Positions 57,281 through 64,000 of a DNA stretch of 64,000 nt are shown in pieces. Under the pieces are notes generated by a model, which had not been told where the DNA came from, did no database searches, and saw only the letters and a list, made by a program, of their open reading frames with translations. The DNA is taken from positions 310,001-374,000 of the forward strand of contig NZ_SDPT01000003.1 of assembly GCF_004135605.1 (NCBI RefSeq), read 5' to 3'. Position numbers and translations under genes: made by a program. How positions within the stretch are numbered: the first letter of the stretch is position 1; the number at the start of each line of letters is the position of its first letter. The DNA is from Sphingomonas desiccabilis. GTDB lineage: Bacteria; Pseudomonadota; Alphaproteobacteria; Sphingomonadales; Sphingomonadaceae.

Positions 57281-57356
57281 GGACAGGTTTTTGAGGATCA
57301 GCAATGAAAAAGGCTTGATCGGCCCCAAATTGCGGGATCATACTCGAAACCTGTCC
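57281..57356. repeat. 76-bp long imperfect inverted repeat between gntP and luxR-like genes
   Basis: The outer arms GGACAGGTTT and AAACCTGTCC are perfect. Inside them the pairing continues in broken form (GAG, GATC and GCAAT on the left against ATTGC, GATC and CTC on the right), leaving a loop of about 25 bases. It lies in the 273-bp region divergent between the permease and the LuxR-like gene. It may be a MITE-like insertion, a regulatory RNA hairpin or a paired operator. Confidence 0.55.
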
Positions 57357-57454
57357 AACCGAATCCACAAGGGTGGAGCGCTGCGACAAGAGGTCGCCTG
57401 GAGCGAACGTCCAGGCGGACGAGGCCGAAGAAGCCAACCAGGAGGAGGATGTCG

Positions 57455-57721
57455 ATGGGAGGGACCGCCCAACAGACTCGCCGATCCGAACCGCTCGCGA
57501 TCCACGCGGGCGAGACGGGTCTGGCGCAATTGACGCCCACGCAGATCAAGGTCTTGCGCGGCGTGCACTCAGGACTGCTCAACAAGCAGATCGCCTTTGA
57601 TCTCGGCATCGCCGAGGCGACCGTGAAGGCGCACATGACCGCGCTCATGCGCAAGCTGAACGTGCGCAACCGTACACAGGTGGCGATCGCCGCACAGGCG
57701 CTGACCCACCACCTTTCCTGA
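57455..57721 (+). CDS. Stand-alone LuxR-type HTH protein
   Basis: Protein of 88 residues made almost entirely of a LuxR/GerE DNA-binding domain: LTPTQIKVLRGVHSGLLNKQIAFDLGI and TVKAHMTALMRKLNVRNRTQ. No receiver or ligand domain, so it is either constitutive, controlled by amount, or works with a partner. GGAGGAGG upstream fits the ATG at 57455 better than that at 57449. Located between the gluconate permease and the second beta-helix gene, which it may activate. Confidence 0.85.
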   Translation: MGGTAQQTRRSEPLAIHAGETGLAQLTPTQIKVLRGVHSGLLNKQIAFDLGIAEATVKAHMTALMRKLNVRNRTQVAIAAQALTHHLS

Positions 57722-57780
57722 CACCGCCGGCTGCAACAGGCCCGAACACGGCTGGAACTGCCGCTTCATCCGTGCATAAA

Positions 57781-57797
57781 TGGTAACGATACCAAAA
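57781..57797 (+). promoter_or_regulatory. LacI/GntR-type operator candidate before paralog 2
   Basis: TGGTAACGATACCAAAA with perfect arms TGGTA/TACCA around ACGA, 17 bases before the start codon and next to the ribosome-binding site. Its close relative lies at 51181-51198 in receptor 5. A repressor bound here would block the promoter or the early transcript. Confidence 0.55.
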
Positions 57798-57813
57798 CAG
57801 AGGGAGATGATGG

Positions 57814-60813
57814 ATGAAGGCGACCTGGCTGCTTGGCGCGGCTGCATTGATGCTGCCCGTCCCGGTTGTGGCGAAGTCCTCGTCGGTCTACCTCCAGGCT
57901 CCCGAAGACCCGCGCGCGATCACCGTGAGGGGCGTGGGCGACGGACGTGCGGACGATAGCGCCGCGATCCAGCAGGCGATCGATGCTGCGGCCGAAAGCC
58001 GCCATGGGGGCGTGGTGTTCCTGCCCTCCGGTCGATACCGGATCAGCCGCACCATCTTCGTGAAGTCCGCCGTGCGGGTGTTCGGCGTCGGCCCCACCCG
58101 TCCGGAGATCATCCTGGGCGACAATACCGCCGGCTTCGGCTCGGGCGTCGCGGCGATGGTGGCCTTCACGGGGGAGGATCAATATCGTGTCGGCAAGGCG
58201 CCGGTGCCGCCGCGCACCAGCGTTCCGTTCGATCCCAGCATCTTCGACGCGACGTCCAGCACCTTCTACTCGGCGCTTTCCAACGTCGATTTCCGGATCG
58301 GCGCGGGCAACGCAGGCGCGGTCGCCGTGCGCTTCCGCGTCGCGCAGCACGGCTATCTGCGCCACGTCGACTTCCACATCGGCTCCGGGCTCGCGGGCGT
58401 GTACCAGGCGGGCAACGAGTTCGAGAACCTCCGCTTCTATGGCGGCCGCTATGGCATCATGTCGGAGAAGACCTCGCCTGCCTGGCAGTTCACGCTGATC
58501 GACTCCGAGTTCCAGGGCCAGCGCGATGCCGCGATCCGCGAGCACGAGGTCGACCTGACGCTGGTGAACGTCGCCATCCGCGACACGCCCGTCGGCATCG
58601 AGATCGACCGCGGCTATTCGGATTCGCTGTTCGGCAAGCAGGTGCGGTTCGAGAATGTCTCGAATGCGGGCGTGCTGATCTCCGAAGAGAACAACGTCTT
58701 CACCCAGGTAGGCTTCGCCGATGCGGTGGCGGTCAACACCCCCACGTTCGCCCGCTTCCGCGACAGCGGGAAGACGGTGGCCGGGTCGGGGGCCCGCTAC
58801 CAGGTCAAGGACTTCTCCTACGGGCTCAAGCTCTTCGGGCTGGGCACGATCGGCGACTATGCGACCGACGTCGAGATGGCGCCGCTCAGCCGCACGCCGG
58901 CGCGGCCGGCGGCGAAGATCCGCGCGCTGCCACCCGTGTCGCAATGGACCAACGTCCGCGATCTCGGCGTGAAGGGCGACGACACGACCGACGATACGGC
59001 GGCGCTGCAGCGCGCCATCGACACCCACCGCGTGCTCTACCTGCCGCTGGGACGGTACCGCGTCACCGACACGCTCAAGCTGCGTCCGGACACCGTGCTG
59101 ATCGCGCTCCACCCCAGCCTCACCCACCTCTATCTGCCGGACCAGACTCCGGCGTTCATGGGCGTCGGCGGGCCCAAGGCACTGATCCAGAGCGCGAAGG
59201 GGGGCAATGCCATCGTCCACGGCCTGGGACTGTGGACCGGTGGCGTCAATCCGCGTGCGACGGCGCTGCTGTGGCGCGCGGGCGAAACGTCGGAGGTCAA
59301 CGATGTCAAGATCCAGGGCGGCGGCGGCACCGTGCTGACCAAGGGCAGCCCGATCGGCTTCGGCGATCCGCGCGCGCGCTTCGACGGGCAGTATCCGAGC
59401 ATCTGGGTGACCGACGGGGGCGGCGGAACCTTTGCCGCGCTGTGGTCGCCCAACACGCTTGCATCCGCCGGCTTCTACGTCTCCGACACCAAGACGCCGG
59501 GTCATGTGTACCAGCTGTCGGCCGAGCATCATTACCGTGCCGAGATCGTGCTCAAGAACGTCGAGAACTGGGAATTCCTCGCGCCCCAGACCGAGCAGGA
59601 GGTGCAGGACGGCGTTAACGCGGTCTCGACCGAATTCCACAACTCGCGCAACATCCTGTTCGCCAACTATCACGGCTACCGCGTGACGCGGTCGATCAAG
59701 CCGATGGATGCGGCGGTGAAGCTCTACAACTCGGGCGACATCCGCTTCCGCAACGTCCATGTGAACGCCGAGAGCGGCTTTGCGAGCTGCGACGCGAAGG
59801 GCTGCGGCACCTTCACCCGCGCGAGCAAATTCCCGTTCGAAAACGCGATCAAGGACATGACCCGGCAACAGGAGGTCCGCGAGCGGGAGTTCGCGCGCCT
59901 CGACCTGCCCTCCGCGCCCACCGCCGCCGCAACCCAGTCCGGGGTGCCCGTCTCGCCGGGGGTGGAGAAGCTCGCGGACGGCTTCTACTCGATCGCCGGC
60001 GGCGCGGTGGATGCCAACGGCAAGCTCTTCTTCATCGACCGCTTTTTTCAGCGCATCCACGGCTGGTCCAAGCCCGAGGGGCTGACGATCGTCGCCGACG
60101 CGCCGCTCGACGCCGTCAATCTGGCGGTCGACCGTTCCGGCGACCTGCTGGTGCTCTCCTCGGCAGGTCGGGACGGCACGGTGTTCAGCATCGATCCGGA
60201 AAAGCCGGCCGATGTCCGCGTGATCGCCCCCACGCCGGTTCGCGCGCACAACGGTGCCTCGACCCTGCTTCCGGTCAACGTCTGGGCGAATGGCGAGTTC
60301 GCCGACCGCATCGATCCCGCGACCTACACCTATCCGCCGCTGTCCCATTTCTTCACCGACAAGATGGGGGAGGCGAAGGCGCAGGAATATGTCTCGCCGG
60401 ACGGATCGCTGGTGCTGCCGGCCTTCCGCGTGTGGAATCAGGGGCCGGACGATCATCGCGGGTGGCGCTGGTCGGACACCCTCGACGCCTATGGGCTGGT
60501 CGCGGCCGATGCCGAGGGCCGGGTCGTCGTCACCAACGCATCGGAGAACCGGACCTACAGCGGCCGGGTGGCCGAGGGCGGCCGGGTGACCGACCTCAAG
60601 ATCGTGGCGGATCGCGGCGGCGAGAGCGTGGCGCGGGATGCTGCCGGCAACCTCTATGTCGCGAACGGGCAGGTGTTCGTCTACGGCCCGGACTCGCGCC
60701 TGCAGCGGCGGATCGACGTGCCGGAGCGGCCGCTGCAGCTGCTGCTGGGCGGACCCGACCGGCGGACGCTCTACATCCTGACCCATCACAGCCTGTACGC
60801 GACCGGCATCTGA
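57814..60813 (+). CDS. Exported double beta-helix protein fused to an SMP-30-like propeller (paralog 2)
   Basis: Protein of 999 residues with signal peptide MKATWLLGAAALMLPVPVVA. Two beta-helix modules open with GDGRADDSAAIQQAID (near residue 45) and GDDTTDDTAALQRAID (near 385). From about residue 715 is an SMP-30-like propeller (GGAVDANGKLFFIDRFFQ, GGESVARDAAGNLYVANGQV, LGGPDRRTLYILTHHSLY). It mirrors the gene at 51362 along its whole length. Probably acts on a polysaccharide outside the inner membrane. The propeller could open or form sugar lactones, which would link it to the gluconate genes between the paralogs. GGGAG lies seven bases upstream of the ATG. Confidence 0.85.
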   Translation: MKATWLLGAAALMLPVPVVAKSSSVYLQAPEDPRAITVRGVGDGRADDSAAIQQAIDAAAESRHGGVVFLPSGRYRISRTIFVKSAVRVFGVGPTRPEIILGDNTAGFGSGVAAMVAFTGEDQYRVGKAPVPPRTSVPFDPSIFDATSSTFYSALSNVDFRIGAGNAGAVAVRFRVAQHGYLRHVDFHIGSGLAGVYQAGNEFENLRFYGGRYGIMSEKTSPAWQFTLIDSEFQGQRDAAIREHEVDLTLVNVAIRDTPVGIEIDRGYSDSLFGKQVRFENVSNAGVLISEENNVFTQVGFADAVAVNTPTFARFRDSGKTVAGSGARYQVKDFSYGLKLFGLGTIGDYATDVEMAPLSRTPARPAAKIRALPPVSQWTNVRDLGVKGDDTTDDTAALQRAIDTHRVLYLPLGRYRVTDTLKLRPDTVLIALHPSLTHLYLPDQTPAFMGVGGPKALIQSAKGGNAIVHGLGLWTGGVNPRATALLWRAGETSEVNDVKIQGGGGTVLTKGSPIGFGDPRARFDGQYPSIWVTDGGGGTFAALWSPNTLASAGFYVSDTKTPGHVYQLSAEHHYRAEIVLKNVENWEFLAPQTEQEVQDGVNAVSTEFHNSRNILFANYHGYRVTRSIKPMDAAVKLYNSGDIRFRNVHVNAESGFASCDAKGCGTFTRASKFPFENAIKDMTRQQEVREREFARLDLPSAPTAAATQSGVPVSPGVEKLADGFYSIAGGAVDANGKLFFIDRFFQRIHGWSKPEGLTIVADAPLDAVNLAVDRSGDLLVLSSAGRDGTVFSIDPEKPADVRVIAPTPVRAHNGASTLLPVNVWANGEFADRIDPATYTYPPLSHFFTDKMGEAKAQEYVSPDGSLVLPAFRVWNQGPDDHRGWRWSDTLDAYGLVAADAEGRVVVTNASENRTYSGRVAEGGRVTDLKIVADRGGESVARDAAGNLYVANGQVFVYGPDSRLQRRIDVPERPLQLLLGGPDRRTLYILTHHSLYATGI

Positions 60814-60818
60814 TCGCG

Positions 60819-60855
60819 GCGTGCCGGCGGCGGCTAGCCCCCGCCGCCGGCACGC
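60819..60855. terminator. Strong hairpin spanning the end of lysR
   Basis: Perfect 15-bp stem GCGTGCCGGCGGCGG / CCGCCGCCGGCACGC with loop CTAGCCC. It sits between convergent genes and includes the LysR stop codon and last codons. No T tract. A very stable bidirectional terminator candidate. Confidence 0.65.
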
Positions 60856-61736
60856 ACATGCGCCGTCATGCCCGCCACCAGGGCGTCGAAGGCGATGCGC
60901 ATGCGCCGGGTGCTGCGCAGGTCCTCGTGCATGACGATCCAGACGTCGAGATGGGCGACAAAGGCATCGCGGAGCACCGGCACCAGCGCCGGGTCGCGCC
61001 GGGCGATCGGATCCTGGACGATCCCCACCCCGAAGCCGGCACGCACCGCCGCCACCTGCGCCAGCTGGTTGTCGGTGCGCAGCGTGAAATCCGGAAGCGC
61101 CGCCAGTTCGGCATGGATCGAGCGAAGCGCCGCCGCGTCCCGATCGAAGCCGATCAGCGCGTGGCCGGCGAGATCCTCCATGGTCTCGAGCGGGCCTGAG
61201 CGCGCCAGATAATCGCCATGCGCATAGAGGCCGAGCCGGATGCGCCCGACCGCCTTCGCCAACAGCGCCTGTTGTCGCGGCGGGGTCATCCGCACCGCGA
61301 GATCCGCATCGCGACGGAGCAGGTCGGACGACGCGTTGGTGAGGAGCAGCTCGAAGGTGAGGCGCGGATGCTCCGCGTTCAGCCTGGCGAGGATCGGCGG
61401 CAGCACCTCGGCGCCGACCACTTCACTGGCGCTGATGCGGACGACGCCCGCCTCGGCCCCGCTGGGAGCGGAGGCGGTGCGCACCAGCGCGGCGGCGGCG
61501 AGCGCCATCGCGCGGGCATGGGGAGCGAGGGCGTGGGCTTCCTCCGTCGGCTGGAGCCCGCGGCCCGAGCGCGTGAACAGCGCCCCTGCACCGAGCGCGG
61601 CCTGAAGCTCTGCGATGTGGCGGCCTGCGGTCGGCTGGGTGAGGCCAAGCGTGCGGGCAGCACCGGACAGCGTTCCCTCCCGCATCACGGCGTCGAAGGT
61701 GCGCCAAAGCTCCCAGCCAGGCTGCGGATGATCCAT
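60834..61736 (-). CDS. LysR-family regulator
   Basis: Protein of 300 residues: N-terminal HTH (TLSGAARTLGLTQPTAGRHIAELQ, in two stretches) and a periplasmic-binding-like effector domain from about residue 90. Divergent from the NAD(P)-binding epimerase-like gene at 61829 and thus its probable regulator. The ATG at 61736 is chosen. An ATG at 61748 would add four residues. Both lie on the palindrome at 61735-61748. No strong ribosome-binding site marks either. Confidence 0.9.
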   Translation of the reverse strand: MDHPQPGWELWRTFDAVMREGTLSGAARTLGLTQPTAGRHIAELQAALGAGALFTRSGRGLQPTEEAHALAPHARAMALAAAALVRTASAPSGAEAGVVRISASEVVGAEVLPPILARLNAEHPRLTFELLLTNASSDLLRRDADLAVRMTPPRQQALLAKAVGRIRLGLYAHGDYLARSGPLETMEDLAGHALIGFDRDAAALRSIHAELAALPDFTLRTDNQLAQVAAVRAGFGVGIVQDPIARRDPALVPVLRDAFVAHLDVWIVMHEDLRSTRRMRIAFDALVAGMTAHVRAGGGG

Positions 61737-61748
61737 GCATTTCTGCAT
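61735..61748. promoter_or_regulatory. Palindrome at the lysR start
   Basis: ATGCA-TTTC-TGCAT is a perfect 5-bp inverted repeat overlapping both possible lysR start codons in the 92-bp divergent region. It has the length of a LysR-type box and may allow autoregulation. Confidence 0.4.
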
Positions 61749-61828
61749 AGCAGAGCTGCGAGCTTCGGCAATTTCCGTTCGCACGCGACCGGGCGATGTC
61801 TGCGGCGACAGGCAAGGAGGCGGACAGG

Positions 61829-62776
61829 ATGGAGCAGAAGAAGACGGCGCTGGTGATCGGGGCCACAGGCGGGATTGGCGGCGAGGTCGCACGGGCGCTG
61901 CAGGCGGGCGGCTGGGCAGTGCGGGCGCTGCATCGGGAGCCGGGGCGAGCGCGGGCAAGCAACCCGGCACTGGAGTGGGTGGCCGGCGACGCCCTGGATG
62001 CCGCCTCGGTCGTACGCGCGGCAGCCGGGGTGGAGGTCGTGGTGCACGGCGCCAATCCGCCCGGCTATCGCAACTGGAAGGGGCTTGCCCTGCCGATGCT
62101 GGAGAGCAGCATCGCGGCGGCTGCGGCCGGGGGCGCAAGGCTGCTGCTTCCCGGCACCGTCTATAACTACGGACCCGACGTGGGGGCGGTGGTGGACGAG
62201 GCGGCTCCGCAGCGACCGACCACGCGCAAGGGCGCGATCCGGGTCGCCATGGAAGACCGGTTGCGCGAGGCCGGCGTGAAGACCCTGATCGTGCGGGCCG
62301 GGGACTTCTTCGGGCCGCGCACGGGCAACAGCTGGCTGGCGCAGGGAATGCTGCCTACGCCCGGTCCCGTGAAGCGGGTGTTCAATCCCGCGCGGGCGGG
62401 GGTCGGCCATGCATGGGCCTATCTTCCCGATCTGGCCGCCACCATGGTGCGCCTGCTCGCCCGCGAAGGCGCGCTGGACAGAGTCGAGGTCTTTCACTTC
62501 GGCGGCCACTGGGTGGACGACAACCGCGCGTTCGCAGAGGCAATCCGCCGGGCGGCGGGGCGGCCGCGCGCGCCCATCTACCCGTTCCCCTGGCCGGTCG
62601 TGCACGCGCTGGCGCCGTTCAACGAGACGCTGCGCGAGATGCGGGAGATGATCTATCTGTGGCGACGCCCGCTGCGCCTGGCGGATACCAAGCTGCGCGG
62701 GTTCCTCGGCACCGTGCCCGAGACACCGCTCGACCAAGCCCTCCGCGCAACCCTGGAGGGACTTGGTCGCCGGTGA
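61829..62776 (+). CDS. NAD(P)-binding epimerase/dehydratase-like protein
   Basis: Extended short-chain-dehydrogenase-like protein of 315 residues. Rossmann motif GATGGIGG near residue 10, then a HGANPPGY stretch and PGTVYNYG with the Tyr position of the active site. The expected Lys three residues after it is not evident (YNYGP), so it may be an atypical member of the NAD(P)H-binding or nucleoside-sugar-epimerase-like group. AAGGAGG lies eight bases before the ATG. Divergent from lysR. Substrate unknown. Confidence 0.85.
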   Translation: MEQKKTALVIGATGGIGGEVARALQAGGWAVRALHREPGRARASNPALEWVAGDALDAASVVRAAAGVEVVVHGANPPGYRNWKGLALPMLESSIAAAAAGGARLLLPGTVYNYGPDVGAVVDEAAPQRPTTRKGAIRVAMEDRLREAGVKTLIVRAGDFFGPRTGNSWLAQGMLPTPGPVKRVFNPARAGVGHAWAYLPDLAATMVRLLAREGALDRVEVFHFGGHWVDDNRAFAEAIRRAAGRPRAPIYPFPWPVVHALAPFNETLREMREMIYLWRRPLRLADTKLRGFLGTVPETPLDQALRATLEGLGRR

Positions 62777-62786
62777 GCCTTCCCGC

Positions 62787-64000
62787 TCAGGCCAGACGCT
62801 GGAGCGGCCCGCTGGAGGTCGCTCGGAAGCGGGCGGCCACCGCGGTCGTATAGGGCTTGGCGACGATAGTGGAGACGGTCGCGAACTCCGCGACCGCCGC
62901 CTCGCGGGTGAGCGTCAGGCGAAGGAACCCCTTGTTGTCCTGATCGCAGAACTGCACTTCCTCGTTCGTGTCCGCGATCAGCCGGCCGATGCCCGGCAGC
63001 AGCGAGCCGTAGGAAGGGCTGCTGATCGCCGTCGTGCCGAACTCGACCGCGGCAAGCGTGCCCTTCTGGTCGTGGAGGTCGTTGGCCCAGGCAGCGTGGC
63101 TGTCGCCCGACAGCACGATCGGCCGCGATCCTGCCCGGCGGAAGCTGGCGTACAGCCGCTCGCGCGCGGCCGGATAGCCGTCCCAGCTGTCGAAGTTGAA
63201 CGGCAGGCCGGCGCGATAGGAGGCGAGCGCCGCGGCCATCCGCTCGCGATAGGCGGCGGGCATCTTCGCCATCATCGCCGCGTGGCGTTCCGCGCCGAGC
63301 TGGCGCTCGACGTCGGGGCCGGCGACGCGCGCCATCACCACCTGATTGCCTAGGACCTGCCACGGCTTGCCCGCCTTCACCGAGGCCGCAAGCGTTCCTT
63401 CGAGCCAGCGCTGCTGACGGGGGCCCAGCAGCTCCCGATCGGCGCGCGCACGCTCCGCCATCATCGGCGCATAATCGGCTTGGGTCGGAGCGGCGCCCTT
63501 GGCCGCGACCTGGCGCGCGCGGGCGAGAAGGCGGGTCTCGACCATCGCCAGTGTCGCCAGGTCGCCGAATTCGAAGCTGCGGTTGATCGCGTCCCACGGC
63601 TGGCCCGGGCGCGGATCGCGGATCGGCATCCACTCGAAATAGGCCTGCATCGCTGCCGCCTTGCGCTTCTCCCAGTCGCCTTCCGTGGCAGCATCGTGGT
63701 TCTCGGCGCCGTGCATCCAGCTGTCGTTGGCGACCTCATGATCGTCCCACACGCAGATAAAGGCGGCGCGGGCATGCGCTGCCTGCATGTCGGGATCGCG
63801 CTTCACCTGCGCGTGGCGGAGGCGGTAATCGGCGAGCGTCAGGATCTCGTGCCGCGGCTCGGGCAGGCGACCGAGCCTGGCACCCATCTCCGCGCCATAT
63901 CCTTCCGCACCATATTCGTAGATATAGTCGCCCAGGTGGAGCACTGCGTCGAGCCGGTCGCTGCGCGCGATCGCGTCATAGGCATTGTAGAGCCCGCCCG
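62787..64000 (-). CDS. PhoD-type alkaline phosphatase (5' end outside the window)
   Basis: About 404 residues of a PhoD family metallophosphatase/phosphodiesterase. Metal-binding stretches HLGDYIYEYG, CVWDDHEVANDSW and LSGDSHAAW are all present. The frame is open to the right edge, so start and Tat signal lie beyond it. PhoD enzymes use Fe3+/Ca2+ and release phosphate from esters outside the cytoplasm. Converges on the epimerase-like gene, 10 bp apart. Confidence 0.93.
   Translation of the reverse strand, partial: GGLYNAYDAIARSDRLDAVLHLGDYIYEYGAEGYGAEMGARLGRLPEPRHEILTLADYRLRHAQVKRDPDMQAAHARAAFICVWDDHEVANDSWMHGAENHDAATEGDWEKRKAAAMQAYFEWMPIRDPRPGQPWDAINRSFEFGDLATLAMVETRLLARARQVAAKGAAPTQADYAPMMAERARADRELLGPRQQRWLEGTLAASVKAGKPWQVLGNQVVMARVAGPDVERQLGAERHAAMMAKMPAAYRERMAAALASYRAGLPFNFDSWDGYPAARERLYASFRRAGSRPIVLSGDSHAAWANDLHDQKGTLAAVEFGTTAISSPSYGSLLPGIGRLIADTNEEVQFCDQDNKGFLRLTLTREAAVAEFATVSTIVAKPYTTAVAARFRATSSGPLQRLA

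Noticed and set aside
57766..60789. Minus-strand frame of 1007 codons opposite the beta-helix/SMP-30 gene at 57814
   Set aside because: Mirrors codon structure of the real gene. Composition (Arg, His, Gly, Val) and lack of motifs mark it as a shadow, as does its start inside the upstream regulatory region.

Overview
The window is GC-rich, gene-dense chromosomal DNA of an alphaproteobacterium, most likely a sphingomonad (Sphingomonadaceae). The basis is five large TonB-dependent receptors, the recurrent association of receptors with tryptophan-halogenase-like flavoproteins, SapC and cupin/JmjC-like proteins, long runs of genes overlapping by 4 bp (ATGA/GTGA), and GTG/TTG starts. No rRNA, tRNA, CRISPR array, insertion sequence or phage gene was seen.

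Region 1 (1-20550) is a receptor/halogenase region. A receptor cut by the left edge is divergent from a coupled operon of four halogenase-like genes (one with degraded catalytic motifs) and a cupin-like gene. A second cupin gene converges on it. After a P-type cation ATPase comes a second receptor followed by sapC, a third cupin gene and a fifth halogenase gene. The likely theme is uptake of a large substrate plus oxidative or halogenating tailoring; substrates cannot be read from sequence.

Region 2 (20551-28419) holds a pirin, a small exported coiled-coil protein and a complete phenylalanine/tyrosine degradation set (phhA, hppD, hmgA, fahA, maiA, plus a small Rieske ferredoxin) with a divergent Lrp/AsnC regulator.

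Region 3 (28439-44739) looks like a D-amino-acid/peptide scavenging locus. An XRE-cupin regulator with an M19 dipeptidase is divergent from serine hydrolase - DgcA-like racemase - POT peptide transporter, then receptor - DgcN-like acetyltransferase - YkvI-like membrane protein - two more serine hydrolases. A near-identical promoter/operator block precedes both the first hydrolase and the receptor. An Lrp regulator, an amino-acid dehydrogenase and a small ACT-like protein follow. This matches the D-glutamate route via N-acetyl-D-glutamate (DgcN, DgcA), here combined with periplasmic peptide hydrolysis and peptide import.

Region 4 (44740-48181) has a Fur-box-like palindrome, a siderophore-type receptor and a DUF4198 protein.

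Region 5 (48219-60855) is a carbohydrate locus. Two paralogous exported proteins, each with two beta-helix (pectate-lyase-3/GH55-like) modules and a C-terminal SMP-30-like propeller, flank gluconokinase, a GntR/FCD regulator, a GntP gluconate permease and a stand-alone LuxR-type HTH protein; a receptor lies downstream of one paralog. A shared LacI-type palindrome lies before one paralog and at the start of the receptor gene. The right end carries a LysR regulator divergent from an NAD(P)-binding epimerase-like gene and a PhoD-type phosphatase cut by the right edge.
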